Part shown: one piece after another, positions 20,840 through 31,378 of the stretch | Numbering within the stretch: position 1 is the stretch's first letter | Layout: each line of letters opens with the position of its first letter | Source of the DNA: Paraspadella gotoi | Taxonomy: Eukaryota > Chaetognatha | Assembly (NCBI GenBank): GCA_051294375.1 | Contig: CM119267.1 | Location: 2,320,946-2,384,945 of the forward strand | Direction: 5' to 3' | DNA: 64,000 bases | Position numbers and translations under genes: made by a program | Notes under the pieces: model-generated | Database searches by the model: none | Told to the model about the DNA's origin: nothing | The model's input: only the letters and a program-made list of their open reading frames with translations

Positions 20840-21260
20840 TTCGGCATTCAACTTCCCACTTCTCATTTGTCCGCATTCATTTCTCGGGTATTAAACTTCC
20901 GACTTTCATTCGCGCGGCATTAACTTTGCCGATTTTCAATTTTCCGACTTTATCACCTGCATATCCTTTTCCTGCATTCATTTTCTCTTCATTCAATGTC
21001 CAATTTTCCCATTTTAATTTTCTTCATTCACTTTCCGGTATTCATCTATCTGCATTCCTTTTCGCGAATTTTACTTTTCGGCATTTCCTTTCCCACTTAA
21101 TTTTCCGGCAGACATTACATTTTCTTCTGGCATTTTTTTCCGAGCATTTCATTTCCGGGTAATTCTTTTTTCGGCCTTCATTTCCAAGGCGTTTCATTTT
21201 TTGAGAATGCACTTTCCGAAATGTTATTGTCGCAGCAATCCCGACTTTCATTTTCTGTTA
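20840..21260. repeat. Degenerate TTTTCCGGCATTCA-type minisatellite
   Basis: The words CATTCATTTTC, TTTCCGGTATTCA, CGGCATTTCC and TTTTCCGGCAGACA recur about every 14-16 bases for 420 bases. No two units are identical, so the repeat is old or under loose copying. The inverted copy is 13860-14250. Confidence 0.75.
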
Positions 21261-21479
21261 TTCATTCTTTCGATTCCAAAGATCACGAAAAAGCAAAATC
21301 GCAGTAATTTAATCTCTTTGCATTATTTGGGTTAAACCTCGCGAACATTCTTTTGGGTCAGCCATCCGATCGCATTCACGCATAACTGACGAGAAAAAAA
21401 AAACAGAAACATCATACGGACAACAATAACAAAACAACCAAACAACCGAAAGCTAACAACCGATAAAATTACATCATAT

Positions 21480-21600
21480 TAGTTGTAGCAACAACAACAG
21501 TTAAGCAGCGACAACAACAACAACGAGCGTGAGTCTCGTCACGTGGACGCGCGCTAAAGACGACGGCCATCTTGTCCGTCGCTCGTTCGCGACGCGCAGC

Positions 21601-21681
<81 letters not shown>

Positions 21682-21851
21682 GAGAGAGAGAGAGAGAGAG
21701 AGAGAAGCGAGAGGAGAGAGAGAGAGAGAGAAGAAACAGAGATGGAGAAGAAGTGAGAAGAAAGGAAACAGAGAATTATAGAGCCACTGAAAGAGAAAGA
21801 TAGAGAGCGAGAAAAACGCGGCCAGAATCATGCGAGAGAGAGAGAAGGAGA

Positions 21852-21909
<58 letters not shown>

Positions 21910-21990
21910 AGAAGAGAGCAGAGAGAGAGAAACGAGCGACGATTTCCTGCAACTTGGGAACGAAGAAAGTAATCCAACTTCTGCATCGGA
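21480..21990 (-). repeat. Segment with three copies in the window (copy c)
   Basis: Reverse complement of copies a (12870-13490) and b (19140-19545). It starts with AGCAACAACAACAGTTAA and passes the CACGTGGACGCGCGCTAAAG region. It then runs through long GA tracts and ends near GATTTCCTGCAACTTGGGAA. Confidence 0.9.
21600..21935. repeat. GA-rich microsatellite block
   Basis: Two long GA runs (about 21600-21745 and 21831-21930) separated by a short mixed segment. Confidence 0.95.
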
Positions 21991-22343
21991 AAACTTTAAA
22001 TTAAAAGGAAATTAATTTGAACAACACGATTAAAATAAAGATTAAACCAAATCATAAATTGGAAAAATAACTTAAATTTTTTTTTCCCTTCACTTTTTTT
22101 TTTTTTGCGCCACGTGGTAAATAAATCATTATTTCTTAATAAATCATTTTTCGTCCCCGTAATTAATTTTAAACAAACAAAAAAAATCTCAAATTTTAAA
22201 ATAATTCGTGTCATCGTTTTTCTGGCCGCAATAATTTTCCTACTTAAAATTAATTAAAGTTAAATTAAATTAAATTATTAATTAAAATAAATATTTTTTC
22301 TTAAATATAGTTAATCCGCTTTATAAAATTGCTAGCCAAAACT

Positions 22344-22350
22344 ATATAAT
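22344..22350. repeat. Left target-site duplication ATATAAT
   Basis: Identical to 22988-22994 and present once in the empty left arm (12483-12489, opposite strand). Confidence 0.7.
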
Positions 22351-22987
22351 AAGGCGGGCCAAATAATTGAACACTTTTTATAACTTTTAATTCTCTCAAA
22401 AAAATTTCCTTTTTTTCCTTTCTATTACTACAATCGATTTTCAATGGCACTTTTTTGAATTAGTTCATTGGGTTGTTGCACTGAAGCTTTTAAATAATTT
22501 ATTATTATAATAACAAATGACAAAAAATTTTTTTTAAAAAAAAAATAAGTTTTTAAGAAGCGGATTCCCTATAGAGGCTTGTAAAAGTAAATGAAAGTTA
22601 GTACTACACATTCTTTTTTGAATTTTGACAGACAATTGGTTAAGAAACAGAAAAAAACGTTAAAAAATCATCATCATGCTACATCATTGGATGATTTTAT
22701 AAGTTTTTTAAAAAATTTTTAGTCAATAAAACAAAAAATTTTAAAAATTTGTATTAATACACCTTATCTAACTTTTAAAAGCTCTAATCAGATCCATTAA
22801 AAAAAATTGAAAAATTCAAAAAAATTTTACTTTATATAGTAATAAAATATCTTTAAATGCTTCCGTGGCGCTTATTAATAAGATAATTTTTTAAAATTAT
22901 TATTATTTTCATATTCTCTAACAGTCACTTTATATCATTAATTTTATTTGAGAGAACTTCCTAGTTTTCAACCGTTCCGGCCTACTC
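22351..22987. mobile_element. 637-bp AT-rich insertion absent from the left arm
   Basis: The left arm joins the two flanks directly across one ATATAAT, whereas here two copies of ATATAAT bracket 637 bases. The insert starts AAGGCGGGCCAAATAATTG and ends CGTTCCGGCCTACTC. The ends are only loosely inverted (GGCC near both). The duplication could be 7 bp, or 8 bp with one mismatch (TATATAAT against CATATAAT), so a hAT-like element is possible but unproven. There is no open frame, so it would be a non-autonomous element. A plain deletion in the left arm between short repeats is the alternative. Confidence 0.65.
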
Positions 22988-22994
22988 ATATAAT
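22988..22994. repeat. Right target-site duplication ATATAAT
   Basis: Second copy of the heptamer flanking the 637-bp insert. Confidence 0.7.
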
Positions 22995-23094
22995 GTGGCA
23001 ATACAAGTTGTAAAATTATACTACGTTTAAACCCGTAGTTCCACGACAGAATCACAATATTATATTCATTTAAGACAAGGTTTGCTATTAGTAA

Positions 23095-23325
23095 TGCCAA
23101 ATAAAACAAAAGTCCCCGCTGTCCAATAAGACATTCAGCGACAGCGAGGCCGTCCTGCCCAAAGGGGATCAACGGCCTCTTTCTTTCGCATGGGAACATG
23201 AGCTTTTTTCAGGTCCCTCAGAAGAGAATGATCGTTTTCAGCCGGAGGGCAAAAAAAGAATTTTTAATGGCAAAAAGATAAAAGCGCCGAAACCAGTAAG
23301 ATCACAATCATTTGAAATTCACTAA
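23095..23325 (+). CDS. Possible exon fragment, unidentified protein
   Basis: An open segment of 76 codons plus stop TAA (23323-23325) without an ATG start, bounded upstream by TAA at 23092. Unlike every other frame in the window its translation is not low-complexity. It contains SDSEAVLPKGDQRPLSFAW near residues 15-33 and ends APKPVRSQSFEIH. Local GC is clearly above the AT-rich flanks, which is exon-like. An AAAACAAAAG just before codon 7 could serve as a weak acceptor, and no polypyrimidine tract is obvious. The inverted left-arm copy (12170-12400) has frame-shifting indels. I recognise no domain. It could equally be a chance frame in a GC-richer repeat remnant. Confidence 0.22.
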   Translation, partial: CQIKQKSPLSNKTFSDSEAVLPKGDQRPLSFAWEHELFSGPSEENDRFQPEGKKRIFNGKKIKAPKPVRSQSFEIH

Positions 23326-23464
23326 TGTTAAAAAATAAAAATTTATTCTATGTTTTGATAAAAAAAAATAAAAGTGGATCTTTTTATCAGAAAATGCGTC
23401 TTGTTTGCTCGATTCGTCTTCTTATTTTTTTATCTTTTGCCACCTTTTAGTTTTTTTGTCCCTT

Positions 23465-23562
23465 TTCTCTTCTCTCTCTCTCTCTGCCTCTCTCTCTCTC
23501 ATCTCTCTCTCTTCTCTTTCTCGTCTACTTCTCCTTCTCTCTCTCCTGCCCGTCGTTCATCC
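23465..23562. repeat. CT-rich tract
   Basis: CTCTCTCTCTCTCTGCCTCT words. It lies in the interval lost to the 306-N gap in the left arm. Confidence 0.9.
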
Positions 23563-23832
23563 ATCTCTCTCCGACGAGGCTTTAACATTCACTTGAAATC
23601 GAAAGCAGAAAGTCTATCAAACCCAACCAATTCAAATCAATTCTAAACCTGATTCGCATCTTCAAACTTTTCGAACTGAGTCCGACGACAGCATCCGAAC
23701 CACTTCGTCCAACAAATCTTTTTCCAACTGACCTTTGATGACCTTTCCAAAGACTGACCAAGACCAGGTCGACAACCACCATGAACTTAACACTCCGCAT
23801 GGGTGGACATCCTTTTCTAACTCCCATTTCCC

Positions 23833-24005
23833 CCTTCACCACACTGCTCCTCACCCCCCCTCTCTCTCCGCCCCCTGCCATCTCTCCGCCCCCTTCATCG
23901 TCTCCTGCCCCCCCTCTCATCCCGCCCCCCTATCTCCCGCCCCCTATGGCTCCGCCCCCCCTCTCATCTCTCCCCTCCCTCTCACGCGCCTCTCCGCTTC
24001 GCTTT
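23833..24005 (-). repeat. C-rich block, complement of the left-arm G-rich block
   Basis: CTCTCCGCCCCCTGCCATCT and CCGCCCCCTATCTCCCGCCC words. Runs of 3-7 C fit G-quadruplex potential on the - strand. Confidence 0.75.
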
Positions 24006-25300
24006 CTTCTCTCGTGACTACAAAGTTTGTCAGCAACATTTTTTTGCCTGTCGATCCTCCACTTCAAAACAGTGCGACACAACAGTAACAATTCTTTCGA
24101 TTCATGCTGATCAAATGCCAGTTTTCCGAATGCCAATCGTTCCTAAAATATATAATGCAAATTATTCTTGTCAAAGAGAGACAAGTAATACAAATATATT
24201 ATATAAATAAATAATATATAATAGATTTAGAGATTCGTTTTCTCTCTCATCTCTCTCTCTCTCGTCCTCCCTCTTCTCTCTCTCTCTCTTCTCTCTCTCT
24301 ATCTCTCTGCTTGCTCTTTTACATCACTCACACACAGGAAATCGTCAAAATGCATTAAACAAAAGATAAAGAATCAATTTTTTCCCATCGAAAAAAAGTT
24401 TAGCCGAATTTTCGACGAATTCGATTACGAGTTTCGATAATATTTATGTGCACTTATGGAGTTTTTTTTTTTCCCTTTTGCCTTTTGGCTTATTTGCTTT
24501 TTTTTTTTTTAGTTTCGCCCTTTTTTTTCGCTTTTTTCTCAATTTTAATTTTCCTCTTTCTTTCTGAATTTGTCTTCTTCAAAATAAAATGGTTTCTAAA
24601 CCTTGAATTTGAAAAAATGGCTAGATAAAAATTATTTGTATTTCGTTTCTGATTTCATACCGTTTTATATGATATAAATGTTTGACATTGGACAAAGAAA
24701 ACTTAATTAAAAGCTACCTAAAGTAAAAAGTTGGAAAGTAGCGCTAACGATTCTGAAACATTTTCCAGCTCTCTGGTTTTGACGCCCTGATTCAACATAT
24801 TACTACATCTAGAACTTAAAACTCATTTGGCATTTTTTCTTTGCCCCAGATATACCATTTAGGTTGTTTCACAATCGTAAGTCGTCGAAACCATGATTTT
24901 GTTTTAAATGGCCGCCAAAACACTGCTTCACGAAAAACCTACCTATGAATTAGGTAAATTTGGCTGATTTTTTTTTTGGTACACTAAAAGGCACAAAGAA
25001 ATGATTTTATATCGAAATGACAAATGAACTTCTCATCATCATTGTTGGGGAAATTCTCTATTGAATACGATTGAAAAAAATTTGCGTGAGCAAGAAAGTA
25101 AAAACAGGATTTTGAAGCTAAGGCATTTAGCTTTCAAGTTTTTATGAGCCTAAATAAATGGCAAGGACTCTCTCAAACATATGATATAACACTTATAAAA
25201 ATGTATGCATATTTTAAAAAAGAAGAAGAAAAAACCTAAAATGGAAACTTTCCTTAAAAGTTATAACTGAGGAAAATTGGCTTTCAGATACGAAATGGTC
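24006..25300. other. AT-rich right-arm segment without a gene
   Basis: Counterpart of 10227-11400. It contains a CT tract at 24240-24310 and T-rich stretches near 24460-24570. No convincing open frame. Confidence 0.55.
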
Positions 25301-25311
25301 TGGTGAGGACT

Positions 25312-25344
25312 CTCTTCTCTCTCTCTCTCCTCTCTCTCCTCTCT

Positions 25345-25390
<46 letters not shown>

Positions 25391-25670
25391 TATCAATCTA
25401 CTCTTTTCCCTCTCCCACTTTAAACTTTCTCCTCTCCTCTCTCTCTCCCTCCACAATTTTTGGAAAATTGCCTATTTGACAGGTTTCCCGATGAGTATGT
25501 CCAGGTCTCGACAACTATCTGTAAAGTGCTCTTCCTTCTATTTCTCTCTCTCTCTCTCTCTCCTCAACTCTCTCCTCTCCTCTCTCTCTCTCTCTCTCGT
25601 CTCTCTCTCTCTCGTCTCTCTTCTCTCTTCTTTCTCTCTCTTTCTCTGTCTTTCCTCTATTTTCCATCAA
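25312..25670. repeat. Two CT-rich microsatellite blocks
   Basis: CT runs at 25312-25390 and 25540-25650 around a short unique segment. Counterparts of 10120-10226 and 9846-9961. Confidence 0.93.
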
Positions 25671-25899
25671 ACCTCTCCGTCCCTTTAAATTCTTTTCCAT
25701 CTTAAAACCTTATTTAAAATATTTTTCTCAAGTTTTAGTTCGTTTTAAAAAAATTTCGCCGCATTTATCTTTCTTCGTACTGTTTTTGTCAAACCGCCAG
25801 AGGCGCGTTACGACAAATCCCAGGTAATTTAAGACGCTTCAAGACTAAAACCGGCCGAGGGAAACAAAAATTTCGCAGCGCCCGCGGCTTCCTACACTC

Positions 25900-26094
25900 C
25901 CTCTCTCTCTCTCTCTCTCTCTCTCGCTCTCCTCCTCTATCTCTCTCTCTCCGTCTCTCTCTCTCGTCTCTCTCTTTCTCTCCCTACTCTTTCTCTCTTT
26001 CTCATTTCTCTCCCCCTCTCTCTCTCCCAGCTTTTTTTTTCTCTCATCTCTCTCTCTCTCCCCCCTCTCTTTCTATTTTCCTTTCTCTCCCCTA

Positions 26095-26125
<31 letters not shown>

Positions 26126-26363
26126 CTCTCTCTTTCTTTTTTATTTTTTCTTTCTTTCTTTCTTTCTCTCTCTCTTCCTTATACTCCTCTTCTCTCCATT
26201 TTTTTCTTCTCTCTTCATCCTCCATCCCTCTCTCTCTCTCTCTCTCATCTCTCTTCTCTCTCTCTTTTTTTTTCTTTCTTTCTTTCTTTCTCTCTCTTTC
26301 TCCCTCTTTCTCTCCATTTTTTTTCTCCTCTTCCCGCTCCCTCCCTCCCTCTCTCTATCTCTT

Positions 26364-26423
<60 letters not shown>

Positions 26424-26430
26424 CCCCGCT
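25900..26430. repeat. CT-rich low-complexity block
   Basis: About 530 bases of CTCTCT with CTTT and CCCTCC interruptions, ending in about 45 bases of near-perfect CT (26382-26420). Counterpart of 9108-9580. Confidence 0.95.
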
Positions 26431-26616
26431 TTTTTTTACGACCACGGTCCGCCGCGGTTTCGGATCTAACATACGCCTTTATTGTTCGTCTTCTGTGGAG
26501 CGCCCTCATTCTCAAATCCAAGTGTGCGAACGTCGCCAAAGGGAGTGCGGAAGGTCGCCCCGCGGAGATTGCATTCGTCTGGGTAAGGTGAGACAATCCG
26601 CGATGATGGGGTGATA

Positions 26617-26630
26617 AGAGAAGAGAGAGA

Positions 26631-26685
<55 letters not shown>

Positions 26686-26701
26686 CGAGAAGAAGAGGAA
26701 G

Positions 26702-26746
<45 letters not shown>

Positions 26747-26767
26747 AGATGATAGAGAGAGAGAGAG
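26617..26767. repeat. GA-rich microsatellite
   Basis: GAGAGAGAGAGAAGAGAGAG words, including a run of about 36 bases at 26708-26743. Confidence 0.95.
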
Positions 26768-26862
26768 TGACAACGTCGTTGGAAGAAACGACCCTACCTC
26801 GTTCGCCTTCCTTCAACGAAGTTTGCGTCGGAGTAAAGAATGGGACCGGTGACAGATGATAG

Positions 26863-26940
26863 AACGACGGCGGCGCGGCGGCGGCGGCCGGCCGGGGAGG
26901 CGGCGGGCGCGCGGCGGCGGCGCGGCGGCGGGGCGGGGCG
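26863..26940. repeat. Interrupted (CGG)n block, GC-rich
   Basis: CGGCGGCGCGGCGGCGGCGG with GGCCGGCCGGGG interruptions. The left arm has a clean (CCG)n here. Confidence 0.9.
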
Positions 26941-26974
26941 TAATTCCACTCCGGGGTATACATTTCTTTGCCTG

Positions 26975-27080
26975 AAATCGTCATCTCTCGTCGTCGTCTT
27001 CGTCGGTCATCATCGTCTTTTGTCCATCGTCTTTGTCATCGTCATTGTCGTCGTCAATTGTCGTCCGTCGTCATTTCGTC
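26975..27080. repeat. Interrupted (GTC/ATC)n array
   Basis: TCGTCATCGTCTTTGTC-like words. Counterpart of 8513-8641. Confidence 0.88.
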
Positions 27081-27529
27081 CTCGTTTTTTTTTCCTCCAA
27101 TGTTAAATCGATTTTTTTTTTTTTCTGTCTTTAAAAAAATTGAGGTGGATTTTCGAAAAATGGTATGTATGAATACATTACGTTTCTCGAGGAACCAACT
27201 GAAAAAAAAGCTAAAAAAAGCTACAATTTATAATTATGAATTAATTAAAATTTAAATGATGTTTAGTAAAAATTAAAAAAGGGTAAAGAAAAGGAAAATG
27301 ATAAAATGTCGAAAAGATTCAACCCGTCCAAAAATTATTTTGTCCAAGAATTTTGGGAAAAAACTTGTTTGCCGTTTTGGCTTTTTAAATAAAATTTAAA
27401 ACTGTTCATGGATAACCAGGATAAAGTTCAGTCCCCAGAAACACCTTGTAACAAGATCAGTACCCAGAAACACCTTGTAACGAGATTTAGGACTTGGGAT
27501 GAAATATTTTTAACCGCTGCATCGTTTCT

Positions 27530-27985
27530 TTCTTTCTTCAAATCTTCTTTCCATCTTCTTTTTTTTTTCTTTTTTCTTTCCTCTTTCCTCTTCTTCATTC
27601 TTTTCCTCTTCCGCTTCCTCTCGCACTCCTCCTTTTTTTCCTTCCTCTTCCTCACCTCTGTTTTCTTCCTCCTTCTCCTCCACTCTCCTCTCTTCCTCCT
27701 CTTCTTCCTTCCCTTCCTCTCCTCCTCCTCTTCCTCCCCTCCCTCTCGTTCCTCCTCCCATCTCCTCTCCTTCCTCCTCTTCTTCTCACTCTCCCTCTTC
27801 CTCTCTTCCTCCCTCTTCCTCTGCTTCTCCTCGCCTCTCAATCTCTCATTCCTCCTCTCTTCCTCCCTCTCCTCTCTTCTCCTCTTCCTTTCTCCCCTCT
27901 CCTCTCTTCCTCCCTCTTCTTTTCCCCTTTCCTCTCTTCCTCCTCTTCCTCCCCCTCTCCTCTCTTCTTTCCTTCCCCAGTTTTT
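27530..27985 (-). repeat. Pyrimidine-rich (CTTCCT)n tract
   Basis: About 450 bases of CTTCCTCCTCTTCCTCC. Longer than its inverted counterpart at 7841-8075. Confidence 0.92.
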
Positions 27986-28439
27986 TCCAATTCTCATCGT
28001 TTAGTTTCCATTCACGGTCAATATCCCAAAGAACGAAAAATTCGGTGCGCTTCGGCTTGAAAGGTGAGGATTAAAGTCTGCGCGTGTAGAGTGACGCAGC
28101 GAATGACGTGAGTGGCGCAGAAATTGGCGCGCCAATGACGCAAAGAGAGACGCGACGCTGTCGACATCTGGACTTGTTACTAGATTGTTTAAGAATCGAA
28201 CTCGGTCGTAATTTTCACTTCCAATATGGGAAATCTCACAAATTTCCACATTTATCCTTTCGAACTCAAATTCTTGTGGGGACAATCAGACTTTCAAATA
28301 AATGAAACATAAGTTAACATCATTTTCCCATCTGTTCAACTTTAAAACTTTTAAACGTTTTTTTGTCTTAAATAAATTAAAAGGTGCTAATAAAGAGGAT
28401 TTACGTAATATTAAATACTTGCAAAAAAAATATTAAAAT

Positions 28440-29010
28440 CAAGTAGAAATCGAAATTCGAATCGTAGATCGTGACAGGATTGGTACTGTGAACATTGATA
28501 TATAAAAAAAAATCCGTTTTTTTAATTTCTCCAATTTTTTGCATAACGCCCATATTTATGCATAGGTACCTACCATAGAAAATGTTAAAACTTTAAAAAT
28601 AGATTTTCTTAATTTTGAAAGCAGATTCGAATTTCCTCAACGAAAGGTTTATAAAAAGAAATATAACTCTTTTGTTGAAAATTATTTCGTTATGTGGGTC
28701 AAAATCCTAAAAAAACTATTATTAATAAACTTATAATTTAATTTTAGTATAAAAAATATATTTTTTTTATTTTTAGCTTATTTAATAAAATAATTTTTGA
28801 TTAAGAACTTATATTTTCTTTATCAACTTTTTATGAGAAAATTCGAATCTGCTTTCAAAAACTAAAAAAAACTATTTTAAATTTGGACATTTTCTATGGT
28901 AATACTATGTAATAAATTGCAAAATTGAGAAATTATATATCATTTGTACGTTAGTACAAGAACTGTTCATGAAACAACTATTCGCATTTTGATCTGGGCA
29001 ACTTTACTAC
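28440..29010. mobile_element. Foldback element, second copy (inverted)
   Basis: Reverse complement of 6850-7400. Here CCATAGAAAATG and GAAAGCAGATTCGAATTT are at 28573-28630, and their inverse words GAATCTGCTTTC and CATTTTCTATGG at 28843-28900. It is non-coding. Confidence 0.75.
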
Positions 29011-29167
29011 AGCCTATACTATATATATTTTTTTTTTTTATTAGTAATTTTTGAAGTTTTTTCTCGTCGTTGTTGTCGTTGTTTTTGTTGTTTCGTTGTC
29101 GAGTGCATTTTAGCTTCGACTCCAAAGAAAAAATTAATTCCTGATTCTTACATTCATTCATCATCCT

Positions 29168-29268
29168 TGTCGTCGTCGTCGTCGTTGTGTCCGTTCGTCG
29201 TAGTCGTCGTCCGTCCGTCCCCGTAGTCCGTCGTCGTCCGTTGTAGTTGTCGTCGTCGTCGAACAATC
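29168..29268. repeat. Interrupted (GTC/CGT)n array
   Basis: TCGTCGTCGTCGTTGTGTCC followed by more CGT words. Counterpart of the CGA array next to the 49-N gap. Confidence 0.9.
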
Positions 29269-29307
29269 TCAAATCTTCATCGTCATCACCGTAAACAACG
29301 AGAAAGC

Positions 29308-29334
29308 ACTCTCTCTCACTCTCTCTCCTCCTTC

Positions 29335-29390
<56 letters not shown>

Positions 29391-29405
29391 CTCTCTCTCC
29401 ATCTC
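29308..29405. repeat. CT-rich microsatellite
   Basis: CTCTCTCTCTCTCTCTTTCT words. Confidence 0.93.
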
Positions 29406-29819
29406 ATCTCATCATCTCTGTCATCTTTTTAATGCATATCCGTCGTCTCAACTTTGATTACCTCGGCCTGCCCTTTTCCTCTTTTCAAGAGTTTATTCCC
29501 TCCTTTCTATTTGAGGAGAAAAGGGATTTTAAAATATTCCTTTTTTTTTTTCTTTCCTTTTTGTAATTTCGAAAACATGACTTGCCTGGTTCTCCCTGCT
29601 TTATAATTTCGCTATCGTTCTGCCTTAATAAATCTGTTTTATTCTCTCCGTCGCTTTTTTTTCTTTCAACGATGTTTCTCTCTCGTCTTTCTCTCTCTAT
29701 CTCTCGATCTTTCATCATCTCATCTCATCCTCTCTCTCTCCGCTCTAGGCCTCGTCGAAGTCTCGTCATCTCGCATCTCTCTCTCTCTCATGTATCTCAC
29801 TCTCAATCTTTCTTTTACT

Positions 29820-30310
29820 TTTTTTTTTCGTTTTCTCCCAATTCTCACACAGCCTTATTCCTCTTTTTTTTTTTTTTTTTTTTTTCTCATGCTTAATTCT
29901 TTGCTCTTAGTTTTTTTTTTTTTATTTCACATAATTTTTCTGTCTGTTTTTTGGTTTCTTGTTATTTCATCTCCTTCTATCCTCGTCCTTTTTTTCTTCC
30001 CTTTCTTTCTTCTCTTCGTCTTTCCTCCCTATAACTTTCCTCTCTTCTTTCTCGCTTTTTTTTTCGTCCCCTCATTTCCTATCCTTCCATTTCCCTCTTT
30101 TCTTTTCTTTCCTTTTTTTTTTTTTCTTTCTTTCTCCTTTCTTTCCTCTATCCGCTTTAGAAGAGGCCGAAAAAATTCCTAATTCTTTCGATTTTCTTCT
30201 TATCTTCCTCTCCCTCTCAGATTTTGTTGCTCCCTCATCCTCCTCCTCTCTCACTCTTCATCTTCCTCCTACTCTTGTCCTGTCCTTCTCACTCCTCATC
30301 TTCACATCTC
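29820..30310 (-). repeat. T- and CT-rich low-complexity tract at the outer end of the right arm
   Basis: T runs of 10-23 bases alternate with TTTCTTCTTTCC words, ending in CTCCTCCTCTCTCACTC. Counterpart of 5866-6240. Confidence 0.88.
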
Positions 30311-30329
30311 AAAATTTGGAGAGAGAGAG

Positions 30330-30980
30330 AGAGAGAGAGGGAGTGGTCGACCTAGGAAAAGAGAGGTCGAATGAAATAACAGAATGTGAGGGGAAAAATG
30401 AAGTAGGATAGAAAAGTGAGGTAGAATAGAATAGGAAATAGGAAAATCTTTCTATTTTGTATTTTCTCTTTTAATACATTTTATCTTCTTTTATTCTTTT
30501 TTATTCTTCCCTTATTTTATTTCTTATTTTCGCTTCCGGTTAATTTTTCTTTCCTTATTTTCTTTTTTTCGCTTTCCTCCTTTCCTCTCTTTTTCTCCTC
30601 CTTCCTTATTTTCTATTATCTTCTCTTCTTTTTTCTTCTCTCTTTTCTTCTTTTTCCTACTTTTCTCCTTCTTTCTTTCTGACCTCACGTTTTTCTTTAT
30701 CCTATTATTCTCCCTTTTTTCTTCTTTCCATTTCCCCTCCCTCCATTTATATCTCCTTCCCTTTTTTTCCTATTTTCTTCCCTCCATTTATATCCCCTTC
30801 CCTTTTTTCCCTATTTTCTTCCCTCCTTTTATATCTTCTCCCCTTTTCCTCCATCCCTTTTTTCTCCTTCCCTTTTTTCATTTTCCCTCTCGTCTCTCTT
30901 CGCTGACTCTTGAAGGTAGAAAGGGAAGCTGAAGCTGATTAGGTTTCTTCCCTGCCAGTTTAGAAGAAGCTTCCTCCATC

Positions 30981-31021
<41 letters not shown>

Positions 31022-31100
31022 TAGAGATTTTAAAAATAAAAAAAATTAAAAAAATAAAATAGTAAATCCGGTAAAGATATCAATTACGAAAAAAATAATA
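30330..31100 (+). repeat. Cleaner copy of the segment repeated at 17290-18620
   Basis: Immediately follows the outer end of the right arm. It contains GGGAGTGGTCGACC, TCGAATGAAATAAC, a pyrimidine-rich tract (30440-30900), GCCAGTTTAGAAGAAGC, CCATCGAGGAGAGAG and AAAATAGTAAATCCGG. Confidence 0.8.
30985..31016. repeat. (GA)n microsatellite
   Basis: Perfect GA run of about 32 bases. Confidence 0.95.
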
Positions 31101-31140
31101 CTGTTTAAGAAAAAAATTTCAATGAAAGTTATTCTCTCTC

Positions 31141-31260
31141 NNNNNNNNNNNNNNNNNNNNNNNNNNNNNNNNNNNNNNNNNNNNNNNNNNNNNNNNNNNN
31201 NNNNNNNNNNNNNNNNNNNNNNNNNNNNNNNNNNNNNNNNNNNNNNNNNNNNNNNNNNNN
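31141..31260. other. Assembly gap, 120 N, flanked by the same sequence twice
   Basis: The roughly 120 bases before the gap (31015-31136) and after it (31261-31378) both read GAGAGAATGATAGAGATTTT, then AAAATAGTAAATCCG, then ATCAATTACGAAAAAAA. They differ only by small indels. The gap therefore probably separates two versions of one locus. Confidence 0.95.
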
Positions 31261-31378
31261 GAGAGAGAATGATAGAGATTTTAAATAAAAAAAATTAAAA
31301 AAATAAAATAGTAAATCCGTAAAAGATATCAATTACGAAAAAAAAATACTGTAAAGAAAAAAAATTCATGAAAGTTTT

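Larger units (their letters stand above)
20150..30325 (-). repeat. Right arm of large inverted duplication
   Basis: Reverse complement of 5866-15350 (anchor pairs are listed there). This arm is the more complete copy. It has no N run and reads through every gap of the left arm, and it carries the extra 637-bp insertion at 22351-22987. Homopolymer and single-base indels are the main differences in the outer half. The outer end lies in a GA tract near 30318-30341. Confidence 0.9.

Noticed and set aside
22310-22575. MITE with AATCCGCTT ends
   Set aside because: AATCCGCTTTATAAAA near 22312 and its inverse near 22556 look like terminal repeats, but the left one lies outside and the right one inside the 637-bp insertion, so they do not bound one element.
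22930-23199. Reverse-strand frame of 89 codons
   Set aside because: It crosses the right edge of the 637-bp insertion and overlaps the more protein-like + strand segment on the other strand. No domain is recognisable.
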